Below, one piece after another: positions 35,222-42,479 of a DNA stretch of 64,000 bases. How positions within the stretch are numbered: position 1 is the first letter of the stretch; each line of letters opens with the position of its first letter. The stretch lies in contig JACKBI010000018.1 of assembly GCA_020634615.1 (NCBI GenBank), positions 62,001 to 126,000 of the forward strand, read 5' to 3'. Below the pieces are notes generated by a model. The model worked only from the letters and a program-made list of their open reading frames with translations, was not told the origin of the DNA and did not search any database. Made by a program: the position numbers and the translations under genes. The DNA is from Anaerolineales bacterium. GTDB lineage: Bacteria > Chloroflexota > Anaerolineae > JAAEKA01.

Positions 35222-36649
35222 TTACCGGTTGGATGCCGCTTTTGCGCCGCCGGTTACACCATCTGTCACCGGAATCGTGAACCAGAAAACCGTCCCCGAC
35301 AGCCCGTCGCTCTCGACCCCGATCTGCCCGCCGTGCGCTTCCACCAGATAGCGGGTGATGGCCAGCCCCAGACCGCTGCCGCCGGTATCACGCGCCCTGG
35401 ACTGGTCGCCGCGCCAAAAGCGGTCGAACACGTGCGCAATTTGATCAGGCGGAATGCCGGGTCCGTCGTCGCTAACTTCGACCCGCACGCTGCGCTTCTG
35501 GTCAGCCAGGGTATCCCGCGCGCTGATGGCAACAACTCCGCCGCGCGCCGCGTGCCGCACCCCGTTTGAAACAAGATTGCGCACGATCTGGCCAACACGA
35601 TCGGGATCAGCCATCACGTCTGGCAGGTTCGCCGTCAGGTTGGCGCGCAGGGTTACGGCTTTCGCCTCGGCAAAGGGAGTGAAGCTGTCGGCGGTCTGGC
35701 GCAGGACGATTATCATGTCGGTTGGCCGCAGATCGAGCTGCAACTGGCCAGCCTCGGCCTGGGCCAACTCGCGCAGGTCAGCCACCAGCCGGCTGAGCAG
35801 CCGCGTCTCGTCGTAGATCGTCGCGATCTCGGCCCGCTCCAGCGGGTAGACGCCGTCCAGCAAGGCTTGCAGATTACCCTGAATGACGGTCAACGGGGTG
35901 CGCAGCTCGTGGGCCACGTCGGCCAGCAGGTTGCGCCGCAACTGCTCGGCTTGCTGGAGATTCTCCGCCATGCTGTTGAAGGACCGGCCCAGCGTCTGTG
36001 TTTCCAGCGCCCCTTCCACCGGTACCCGCTGGCTGAGGTCGCCAGCAGCCAGCGATTCAGCGGCGCCGGCGACGCGCACCATGGGCCGGGCCAGCGTGCG
36101 CGCCAACACAACACCCACCAACGAACCAACCAGCAACGCCAATGCGGCTGCGGCTGCCAGTGCCAGATTGATGCGGTCCAGCACAGCCTGCTCAGACGGG
36201 GCCAGTTGCGCCAGGCCGGGCGGCAACAACAGCAGATATCCCGCGACCCCGCCGCTGGTGGTCATGACCGGCAGGGCGCTGCTGCGCTCGCTGCGGGTCA
36301 GGGTTCCGCCAGCTCGCCCCGATTGGTTGTCGTAGATGATCTCGCCTGAAGCGTCTGCCAGTACAAGCGCCGACATGCCGCCGCGGCCGCGCATTGCCCC
36401 CATGCCGCGGCCCTGGCCCGTTTCCATGCCATCCAATACGCTGGCGACGTCCGACCAACTGCCGGTTCGTTGATAATAGCCGGCCAATTCGTCGGCCAGA
36501 TCCTGGCCGACTGTCATCATCTGGCCGGCCGCGACATAGCGGCGAAACTCGGCGCCCGCGGCGCGATTAGCAACAACTGCGACCAGTGCGACTGTCAGCA
36601 AGGTGGTGCCGACGATTGCCAGCGTCAGCCGCACGGCGAGCCGGTTCAT
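35222..36649 (-). CDS. Sensor histidine kinase (BaeS-like)
   Basis: Inner-membrane sensor kinase, 475 residues. Topology: membrane helix at about 8-28, periplasmic sensor at about 29-160 with a Met/Gly/Arg-rich patch (GQGRGMGAMRGRGGMSA), second helix at about 165-190, HAMP to about 235, HisKA with H247 in DVAHELRTPLT, HATPase with NLVSNGVRHA, DDGPGIP and GGSGLGLAI. The Met-rich periplasmic patch could bind Cu or Ag ions, but that is a guess. ATG 36649 overlaps the response regulator stop in ATGA, so kinase and regulator are made together. Confidence 0.93.
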   Translation of the reverse strand: MNRLAVRLTLAIVGTTLLTVALVAVVANRAAGAEFRRYVAAGQMMTVGQDLADELAGYYQRTGSWSDVASVLDGMETGQGRGMGAMRGRGGMSALVLADASGEIIYDNQSGRAGGTLTRSERSSALPVMTTSGGVAGYLLLLPPGLAQLAPSEQAVLDRINLALAAAAALALLVGSLVGVVLARTLARPMVRVAGAAESLAAGDLSQRVPVEGALETQTLGRSFNSMAENLQQAEQLRRNLLADVAHELRTPLTVIQGNLQALLDGVYPLERAEIATIYDETRLLSRLVADLRELAQAEAGQLQLDLRPTDMIIVLRQTADSFTPFAEAKAVTLRANLTANLPDVMADPDRVGQIVRNLVSNGVRHAARGGVVAISARDTLADQKRSVRVEVSDDGPGIPPDQIAHVFDRFWRGDQSRARDTGGSGLGLAITRYLVEAHGGQIGVESDGLSGTVFWFTIPVTDGVTGGAKAASNR

Positions 36650-37347
36650 CGGTGGGCTCCGGCGAAACGATACCCAACCCCGTAGACCGTCTGGATGTAG
36701 ATGGGGTTGGCCGGGTCAACTTCGATTTTGCGTCGCAGGTTCTTGATGTGGCTGTCAACGGTCCGGTCCAGCCCGTCATAGGTATAGCCCAACGCCTGCT
36801 CGATCAACTCGGCACGGGTGAAGGCGTGCCCCTGATTTTCCATCAGTGTTCGCAGCAAATCGAATTCGGTCGGCGTGAGGTCAAGCGGCTGGCCATCCAG
36901 CCGGGCCTCGTGTTGATCGGGATCGAGCCGCAACGCACCGGACTCCAGCACTGTGGTGGCCAGCACCGGCTGCCCGCTGGTACGCCGCAGAATCGCCCGC
37001 ACCCGCGACACCAGTTCACGCGGGTTGAACGGCTTGGTGACATAATCGTCTGCGCCCAGTTCCAGGCCGATGATCTTGTCGGTGTCCTCGACGCGCGCGG
37101 TGACCATGATGATGGGGGTTGCTGCCAGCGCAGGATCGGAACGCACCGTGCGTGTGACATCCCAGCCGTCGCGGTCGGGCAGCATCAGGTCCAACACCAC
37201 CAGGTCAGGCGACTCGCGGCGCAGCGCGTGCAGGGCCGTCTCGCCGTCATAGGCGACTACCACCTGGTAGCCAGCCTGCTCAAGATAGGAGCGGATCAGG
37301 CGGGCAATCTGTTTGTCGTCATCGACGACGAGAATACGTTGAGGCAT
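36646..37347 (-). CDS. OmpR-family response regulator
   Basis: 233-residue DNA-binding regulator paired with the kinase gene that overlaps it. Receiver domain at 1-118 with D53 in LDLMLPDRDGWDV, the acidic pair in VVDDDK, switch Thr in MVTAR and Lys in YVTKPFNP. C-terminal winged helix (about 135-230) with LTPTEFDLLRTLMEN, RTVDSHIKNLRRKI and TVYGVGYRF. Targets may include the secreted-protein gene at 37674, which lies upstream on the same strand. Confidence 0.95.
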   Translation of the reverse strand: MPQRILVVDDDKQIARLIRSYLEQAGYQVVVAYDGETALHALRRESPDLVVLDLMLPDRDGWDVTRTVRSDPALAATPIIMVTARVEDTDKIIGLELGADDYVTKPFNPRELVSRVRAILRRTSGQPVLATTVLESGALRLDPDQHEARLDGQPLDLTPTEFDLLRTLMENQGHAFTRAELIEQALGYTYDGLDRTVDSHIKNLRRKIEVDPANPIYIQTVYGVGYRFAGAHR

Positions 37348-37486
37348 GTTGCGTAATGCGTAGTTCTATTGAAGAAGTGTGCCGAAGGTGTATTGTCGTA
37401 GCAGCTGTGGAATTGAATCGGAAGCGTTGGCGCTGCCGCTGATTGTAGCACATTCTTGGAAAGACGGCCGGTTGCAGGCGCCCGCA

Positions 37487-37507
37487 GGACGATTTTCCAA
37501 ATCGTCC
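37487..37507. promoter_or_regulatory. Palindrome upstream of the two-component genes
   Basis: GGACGATTT (37487-37495), loop TCC, AAATCGTCC (37499-37507). A perfect 9-bp arm palindrome 140 nt before the regulator start. Part of the arm, AATCGTCCCGG, recurs at about 37589. It may be a binding site of the response regulator or another dimeric protein. Confidence 0.4.
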
Positions 37508-37609
37508 CGGCTCATGGCTTGAAGTAGTGCGCAGGGCCGGCGGGCACGGTCGGGAGACCGGCCCGAGCACTTTTGCTGAACGTGAGCGAATCGTCCCGGC
37601 CTCACCAAC

Positions 37610-37651
37610 ACAGCCAGCGAGGCCGGGCATTACCCCGACCTCGCTGGCTGT
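37610..37651 (-). terminator. Hairpin after the secreted-protein gene
   Basis: ACAGCCAGCGAGGCCGG (37610-37626) pairs with CCGACCTCGCTGGCTGT (37635-37651), one mismatch, 8-nt loop, 22 nt after the stop codon at 37674. Likely terminator although the downstream strand is not T-rich. Confidence 0.55.
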
Positions 37652-37673
37652 TGAAGAAAGTGTCGGGTATCTG

Positions 37674-38399
37674 TTACCGGTTGCCGCGCCCGCCGCGAGC
37701 GCCCATCATCCCGCCGCCCTGCCCGCCACGCATGTGCTGCTGCATGGTGCTGTAGTTGTCACAGGCGCCATCGCCGTCAGCGTCGTTCCAGTTCGGTCCC
37801 ATGCCACCCTGGCCGGGGGTGCCGCTGCACGTGCCGTCACAGGCGCCGTTGCCATAGCCGTTGCCCTGGGCTTCCCATGCCCCGGTCAGTTGATCGCTGA
37901 CCTGAGCTTCCATCTGCGCCAGCATCGCGTCGGCCTGGTCCTGGGTAATTCGGCCGGCCGCCACGGCGGCGTCAAGCGTGTCGGTGCGGGGCTGCACGTA
38001 GGCATCGATGATGGCCTGTGTATCTACGTTGTACTCTGCGGCCACGTCGGCGATGGTAGCGCCGGCGGTCAGTTCGGCCACCAGGTCAGCCTGCTCGATA
38101 CCGATCACTTCGGCGGCGACCGCCGTCAGCGAGCTGTCGGGACCGCCCCAGGCGCCGCGGGTCGCCAGGCCGTAGCCGGTTCCCATGCCGCCGCTGCCGT
38201 TGCCATGGCGCATCGCCTGTCCGTAGACCGGGGTGCCAGCGTTGGCGCCGCTACCATACTGGTTTGCCTGACCATTGGCCGGCGCTACGTTGTTGCCCGG
38301 GCCGTTACCCTGGGCAAAGGCTGCGCCTGCGAAAACCATCAATGCTGACATTGCCAGCACGCCTGCCGTCATTCCTGCACGCTTCCAGTTCTTGTTCAT
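37674..38399 (-). CDS. Secreted Gly/Asn/Met-rich protein, DUF2680-like
   Basis: 241 residues with a clear signal peptide (KNWKR, hydrophobic core, cleavage after AFA). The mature start is Gly/Asn-rich, then a helical region with LTAVAAEVIGIEQADLVAELTAGATIADVAAEYNVD and ITQDQADAMLAQMEAQVSDQL, a repeat pattern seen in DUF2680-type exported proteins. The tail has DADGDGACD, a possible Ca-binding loop, and a Met/Gly/Arg-rich end. Its Met-rich segments echo those of the sensor kinase downstream. GGAG lies about 10 nt before ATG 38399. It may be the signal-sensing partner or target of the two-component pair; evidence is only position. Confidence 0.75.
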   Translation of the reverse strand: MNKNWKRAGMTAGVLAMSALMVFAGAAFAQGNGPGNNVAPANGQANQYGSGANAGTPVYGQAMRHGNGSGGMGTGYGLATRGAWGGPDSSLTAVAAEVIGIEQADLVAELTAGATIADVAAEYNVDTQAIIDAYVQPRTDTLDAAVAAGRITQDQADAMLAQMEAQVSDQLTGAWEAQGNGYGNGACDGTCSGTPGQGGMGPNWNDADGDGACDNYSTMQQHMRGGQGGGMMGARGGRGNR

Positions 38400-38460
38400 G
38401 GTGGTACTTCTCCGAGTTCTGCGCCCGGCCGCTGGTCGTGGCGCTCTTGTTTATTGATTT

Positions 38461-38484
38461 CGCCTGCCTTGCCGCAGGCGTTTT
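38461..38484. promoter_or_regulatory. Hairpin in the leader of the secreted-protein gene
   Basis: CGCCTGC (38461-38467) pairs with GCAGGCG (38474-38480), 6-nt loop, followed by TTTT on the + strand. No + strand gene ends here, so it is more likely a leader hairpin of the minus-strand gene, whose candidate -10 box (TATACT, about 38502-38507) lies further upstream. Confidence 0.35.
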
Positions 38485-38528
38485 GCTTATCTACTTTGCA
38501 GTATAGCAGGCGGATGTGGAGAAGTTGT

Positions 38529-38627
38529 GGAGGGAAAGAGGAGAGGGGAGGGAAAGGAGGGAAAAGAGGGAAAAGAGGGAAAGGAGGAGGAGAGGGGGAG
38601 TGGGAGAGGGGGAGAGAGGGGAGAGAG
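38529..38627. repeat. Long polypurine tract
   Basis: 99 nt with a single pyrimidine (T at 38601), built from GGGAAA, GGAGGA and GAGAGGGG units. It lies between the lysE stop (38630) and the secreted-protein leader. In the lysE transcript it would be a 3' pyrimidine tract. Such mirror-rich purine runs can form triplex DNA. Confidence 0.85.
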
Positions 38628-38629
38628 CG

Positions 38630-39268
38630 TCAGGTGAGTTGGGTGGCGCCGGTGAGGACCTGGTAGAGGAGCCAGATGCCGAGGGCGATGAGGAGAATGC
38701 CCAGCGCGGCCAGGATGCGCTGGTACCATGCCGTGGACAGCGCGCGCGACTGGCTGTGGATCAGCGCGGCGATGCCGATCTTGGATCCGACCAGCAGCGC
38801 GTAGAAGCCGACGAGAAACGCTGCCGCGTACGCCGCGCCCTGATCCAGCGCCGCCAGCAGGGTCGGGCCGCCCACCGTGGCCCAGAAGATATAGGGATGC
38901 GGGTTCAGTAGGTTGACCAGCGCGCCGCGCGATAGCGACTGGCGGCTGAGATTGTCGCTGCTTTGTTCGCTGGCGCGCAGTTGTTCCAGGCTGGCATGGC
39001 GTGCGGCGCGGATGGTTTCCCAGCCCAGGTAGACGACGTAGAGACTGCCAGCTACACCCAGTAACGTCAGGCTCCAGTTCGGCAGCAGCTTCAGCACGAA
39101 CAGGCTGACCAGAATGATCGGCAGGTCGGTCAGGAACGGGGCGATGGCGACTCGCAATCCCTGCCAAAAGCCGTCGCGCAACGAGGTGGTGATGACAAGC
39201 GTCATCAACGGTCCCGGGCTGAGACCGGCGGAGAGACCAAGGCTGGCGCCAAGAAAGAGGTAGGGCAT
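38630..39268 (-). CDS. LysE-family exporter
   Basis: 212-residue inner-membrane protein of the LysE/RhtB family that exports amino acids or similar small molecules. Six hydrophobic segments; motifs LGLSAGLSPGPLMTLVITTSLRDG at the N-terminus and NLLNPHPYIFWATVGGPTL in the middle are characteristic. The substrate cannot be predicted. The stop codon touches a polypurine tract and the start lies just after a tandem repeat and palindromic element. Transcribed alone or after the gene at 39395. Confidence 0.9.
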   Translation of the reverse strand: MPYLFLGASLGLSAGLSPGPLMTLVITTSLRDGFWQGLRVAIAPFLTDLPIILVSLFVLKLLPNWSLTLLGVAGSLYVVYLGWETIRAARHASLEQLRASEQSSDNLSRQSLSRGALVNLLNPHPYIFWATVGGPTLLAALDQGAAYAAAFLVGFYALLVGSKIGIAALIHSQSRALSTAWYQRILAALGILLIALGIWLLYQVLTGATQLT

Positions 39269-39269
39269 G

Positions 39270-39294
39270 GGGTGTGGGGACTGGGGACTGGGGA
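39270..39294. repeat. GGGGACT heptamer repeat
   Basis: About three copies of the 7-nt unit GGGGACT next to the lysE start and directly before palindromic element copy 3. Same type as the repeat inside the molybdopterin-subunit gene. Confidence 0.7.
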
Positions 39295-39296
39295 CG

Positions 39297-39382
39297 AGAC
39301 TTCGGAAGTCGCCGATTGGCTGTGCGGCGGCTCTTGGACGCGATTACAGCCTCTGCTGCTTGACCGGCGACTTCCGAAGTCT
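39297..39382. repeat. Dispersed palindromic element, copy 3
   Basis: AGACTTCGGAAGTCGCCG (39297-39314) and CGGCGACTTCCGAAGTCT (39365-39382): perfect 18-bp inverted arms, exactly 50 nt apart. Best-preserved copy of the family seen at 26413 and 29728. Confidence 0.85.
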
Positions 39383-39394
39383 GAAACGGCAGCT

Positions 39395-39703
39395 CTACGT
39401 CCCGCGGTTGATGTACCAGCCGGCCATCAGCGTGCCGACCAGCAGCAATCCTGTGGCCATCAGCGCGCCCATGTAAACCAGTGAGGTGCGGGCGATGGGC
39501 GTCATCAGCCAGAAGCCGGTCAGCACGGCCATCAGTGGGACGAGGCCCGCCAGCACCAGTGTGATAACCAACTGGCGATTGACGACCGCTTCCTTGCCGG
39601 AAAGCTGCCGGTTGAGCCGCCACAGCACGATGAAGGGATAGGCTAACCCAAAGATGATCAGCACCAGACCGATGATGACCAGCACGATGTTGCTGCCGCT
39701 CAT
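39395..39703 (-). CDS. Small membrane protein, unknown
   Basis: 102 residues with three hydrophobic helices (about 5-25, 45-66, 76-97) and a short charged loop RLNRQLSGKEAVVNRQ. No known domain recognised. GGAGG lies 6-7 nt before ATG 39703, and its start overlaps the stop of the histidine phosphatase gene in ATGA, so the pair is translationally coupled. Function unknown. Confidence 0.75.
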   Translation of the reverse strand: MSGSNIVLVIIGLVLIIFGLAYPFIVLWRLNRQLSGKEAVVNRQLVITLVLAGLVPLMAVLTGFWLMTPIARTSLVYMGALMATGLLLVGTLMAGWYINRGT

Positions 39704-40386
39704 TGTGTTCCTCCCGATGACTGGTCGCCCTCTGCGTTGGCAACGCGGAAGGCCGCACCGCCGTCCAGATGTGCCGTGTCGTTGTAGCTCACCAGGCGCA
39801 TCCGGCCGTCGCTTACCCGCAGCACGCTGATCGCCGTGTTGCCGCCGATGGCGATGCGCTGCATCTGGGACAGGCTGGCTTGCAGGGCGTGGGCCACAAT
39901 CGACCGCAGCGCGGCGCCGTGGCTGACCAGCAGGACCGTCTCGCCGGGGTGAGCGGCCGCGATACGCTCGACAGCCGCCGCCAGACGGCTGGTCAATTCG
40001 CTCATGCTTTCACCGCCGCCGCGCCGGATGTCTTCGCCGGCCATCATGGCAGCCATCTCATCCGGAAAGCGCGCCAGGATCTCCTCCCAGGTCATCCCGG
40101 TCCAAACGCCGATGTCCGACTCGCGCAGCGCCGCGTCAGCGACCGGCTGCATGCCAACCTGGTCACCGACAATGCAGGCGGTATCCCAGGCGCGCTTGAG
40201 ATCGCTGCTGTAAATCGCCCCGAACGGGTAGGTTTGCAGACGCTGGGCGACGATGCGCGCCTGCTCGCGGCCGCGATCTGACAGGTCGGTGTCCATTGCC
40301 TGCCCCTGCCAGCGGCCGCTGAGATTCCATTCGGTCTCCCCATGACGCAGGAGGATGAGGGTGGTTGCGTTATCGTGGTTCGTCAT
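39700..40386 (-). CDS. Histidine phosphatase family protein (second)
   Basis: 228-residue cytosolic enzyme of the phosphoglycerate mutase-like superfamily. The catalytic motif is LRHGETEWNLSGRWQGQ near the N-terminus (His in RHG), the second His is in LLVSHGAALRSI. Such proteins are phosphatases or mutases with many substrates. The start overlaps the upstream, related gene by 17 nt and the end overlaps the small membrane protein gene. The pair looks like a tandem duplication. Confidence 0.92.
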   Translation of the reverse strand: MTNHDNATTLILLRHGETEWNLSGRWQGQAMDTDLSDRGREQARIVAQRLQTYPFGAIYSSDLKRAWDTACIVGDQVGMQPVADAALRESDIGVWTGMTWEEILARFPDEMAAMMAGEDIRRGGGESMSELTSRLAAAVERIAAAHPGETVLLVSHGAALRSIVAHALQASLSQMQRIAIGGNTAISVLRVSDGRMRLVSYNDTAHLDGGAAFRVANAEGDQSSGGTQ

Positions 40387-41047
40387 CGATCTTTTCGTTA
40401 AGGGTTGTCGCCATCCCGTCCAGATGGCTGATGTCGGGAGGTGCCATCAGTCGCGCGCCGTCGCCGGTGACTTGCAGTACGGTCACCGATGTGTTGAAAA
40501 CCGGGATCGATTTGATTTCGAGGCCGTCCGGCGCGCCAGGCAGGGCCAACATGGCTGAGCGCACGTTGCCGCCGTGGGTGACAACACAGATCGTCTGGCC
40601 GGCATAGCGCCGCGCCAGGTCGGCGGCAGCCGCGAGTGTGCGGGTGGTGAGCTGGGCATAGGTTTCGCCGCCACCGCGCGGCGGATCTTCGCCGCGACCG
40701 ACCGCCTCCAGCATGCCTGGCCAGCGTTCAGCCACCTGCGAGCGGGTCAGTCCTTGCCACTCGCCCAGGCCAATCTCGCGCCAACTGCTGTCTTGCACCG
40801 GTTCCAACCCCAGCGCGCGGCTGACAAACCCGGCCGTCTCCGCTGCACGCCGCAGATCGCTGGTCACCAGCACATCGACGCCGGCGGATCGCATCTGCTC
40901 AGCCAGCAAGCGCGCTTGTTCCCGTCCGAGGGCGGTCAGACCGGGCGCGTCCGGCGATTGGCCCTGGATGCGCCCTTCGAGATTCCACTGGCTTTCGCCA
41001 TGGCGGCAAAGGAGCAGCGTGGTAATCTGATCTGATTGTGTAGTCAT
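40370..41047 (-). CDS. Histidine phosphatase family protein (first)
   Basis: 225 residues, same family as the next gene: LCRHGESQWNLEGRIQGQ and CVVTHGGNVRSAML carry the two active-site His. Both end with a shared pattern (SVTVLQVTGDGARLMAPPDISHLDG here, ISVLRVSDGRMRLVSYNDTAHLDGG in the neighbour), so they arose by duplication. In several bacteria such proteins are alpha-ribazole or broad-range phosphatases, but no cobalamin genes are seen here. Begins 6 nt after the aldo/keto reductase stop. Confidence 0.92.
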   Translation of the reverse strand: MTTQSDQITTLLLCRHGESQWNLEGRIQGQSPDAPGLTALGREQARLLAEQMRSAGVDVLVTSDLRRAAETAGFVSRALGLEPVQDSSWREIGLGEWQGLTRSQVAERWPGMLEAVGRGEDPPRGGGETYAQLTTRTLAAAADLARRYAGQTICVVTHGGNVRSAMLALPGAPDGLEIKSIPVFNTSVTVLQVTGDGARLMAPPDISHLDGMATTLNEKIDDEPR

Positions 41048-41053
41048 GAAGTT

Positions 41054-42091
41054 TCAAGAAGACGATGCCAGGAACGCTACCGTGGCCCGCTCATCGGCTG
41101 TTAGCGGCGGCAAGTCGGACGCCGCCAGGTTCTGGACGACCTGCTGCGGCGTCTTCGCGCCCGCTATGACGACCCTGACTGCCGGCTGGTCGAGGACGAA
41201 ACGCAGCGCAGCCTGGGCCAGCGTTCGCTCGGGCGTTGCCAGCTTTTGCTTCAGCCAGACGGCAGTTTCGATCCGCGCGGCGCGGTAGTGGGCCGGCCAG
41301 CGGCTGCGGATGTCGCCATGCGGGAAGTCGTCGGCTGCGTCGTACTTGCCGCTCAGCAGGCCGTTGGCCAGCGGCTCGCGCGCGATGATGGCGACGTTCG
41401 CGGCCCGCGCGGCCGGAAAAAGTTGCTGCGCAGCGTCCTGGCTGAACATGTTGTAGACCACCTGGATCGTGTCGCAACGGCCGCCGGCAATGGCCGCCAG
41501 CCCCTCCGCCGGGTCATGGATGCTGACGCCGTAGAATCGGATCAACCCGGCGCGCTTCAGGTCGTCCAGTACATCGAACACACCGCCGTCCGCGATCTGC
41601 GCCAGCGACGGGTTGTGGAGCTGGTACAGGTCGATGACATCGGTCTGCAGGCGGCGCAGGCTCTGCTCGACTGCGAAGCGGATGTAGCCGGGGTCGAAGT
41701 CCAGCCGATGCGTGAATGGCAGGACCGCGTCGGGCGCGAACTCGTTCAGCGAGCGGCCGCTGCGCTCCGCGAACTGCTGCGCTATCTGCGGATCGACGCC
41801 ACGGTTATAGAAATTGCCACCGCCCTTGGTCGCGATCACCACCTCGCCGCGCACCCTGGGCCGCTCGACCAGCACCTCGCCCAGCAACGTCTCGCTGTGG
41901 CCGTGACCGTAGACATCGGCGGTGTCGAAAAAGGTGCAGCCGCTGTCCAGCGCGGCGTGGATGGCCGCGCGCGAGGCCGCGTCGTCGGTCAGTCCGTAGC
42001 TGTTGCCGTAGCGGTTGCCGCCGATGGCCCACGCGCCGAATCCGACTTCTGAGACGAGGAGGCCGGTGCGGCCGAGGGTGCGAGTGTGCAT
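41054..42091 (-). CDS. Aldo/keto reductase
   Basis: 345-residue cytosolic NADPH-dependent oxidoreductase of the AKR fold. The catalytic tetrad is visible: Asp and Tyr in FFDTADVYGHGHSE, Lys in VIATKGGG, His in LYQLHNPSLAQI. The N-terminus LGRTGLLVSEVGFGAWAIGG is typical. Substrate unknown. First gene of a minus-strand run with the two phosphatases and the small membrane protein. Confidence 0.93.
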   Translation of the reverse strand: MHTRTLGRTGLLVSEVGFGAWAIGGNRYGNSYGLTDDAASRAAIHAALDSGCTFFDTADVYGHGHSETLLGEVLVERPRVRGEVVIATKGGGNFYNRGVDPQIAQQFAERSGRSLNEFAPDAVLPFTHRLDFDPGYIRFAVEQSLRRLQTDVIDLYQLHNPSLAQIADGGVFDVLDDLKRAGLIRFYGVSIHDPAEGLAAIAGGRCDTIQVVYNMFSQDAAQQLFPAARAANVAIIAREPLANGLLSGKYDAADDFPHGDIRSRWPAHYRAARIETAVWLKQKLATPERTLAQAALRFVLDQPAVRVVIAGAKTPQQVVQNLAASDLPPLTADERATVAFLASSS

Positions 42092-42479
42092 GGAGAGGAG
42101 AACTGGTGGATCGGTAGATTGGGAAACCGGTAGATTGGTAGCAGAGTTGAAGACCTGCCTCGGGCATTCTACCTGTGGGGCGGGGATTCGGCAAAGGGAG
42201 AGTCAAACCGTGCAGGCCGTCTCAACCAGAACACCGCAATTGCAGTATCAAAACCGCAATCACGGTGTTCAAAGTCAAGGTCTATTGGGGAGGGTGCAAC
42301 TGAAACCGGTTGAGCGCGTCACACCTGCCTTGGCGGGTGGTGCCAGAGTTGCGAGGAGGCCGACGACGAAGCCATCTCGCGTGGCGCAGACAGGATTGCT
42401 TCGCCACCGCAGCTCGCAATGACAATTCTACCAACCAGTTTCAAACACACCCTATTGGGGATCGAGGCGGCGCTGAAGG
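42092..42479. other. Gene-free stretch with two repeats
   Basis: 388 nt between the aldo/keto reductase start and the kelch gene stop. It contains GGTAGATTGG-type tandem units (42103-42141) and a degenerate palindrome of the ATTGCGAGG...CTCGCAATGAC type (42349-42424). No coding frame is convincing. It must hold the promoter of the reductase group. Confidence 0.6.
42349..42424. repeat. Dispersed palindrome of the ATTGCGAGG type
   Basis: TTGCGAGGAGGCCGACG on the left and GCTCGCAATGAC on the right form a degenerate palindrome with inner GACGAAGC / GCTTCGCC. It resembles the ATTGCGAGGAGCGAAG elements scattered in many bacterial genomes. Confidence 0.6.

Larger units (their letters stand above)
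37348..37673. other. Gene-free stretch with two hairpins
   Basis: 326 nt between the response regulator start and the secreted-protein stop, both on the minus strand. It holds a short palindrome (37487-37507) and a hairpin just after the secreted-protein gene (37610-37651). No coding frame is convincing. Confidence 0.6.

Noticed and set aside
38461..38484. Hairpin plus TTTT as a + strand terminator
   Set aside because: No + strand gene ends nearby; both flanking genes are on the minus strand.
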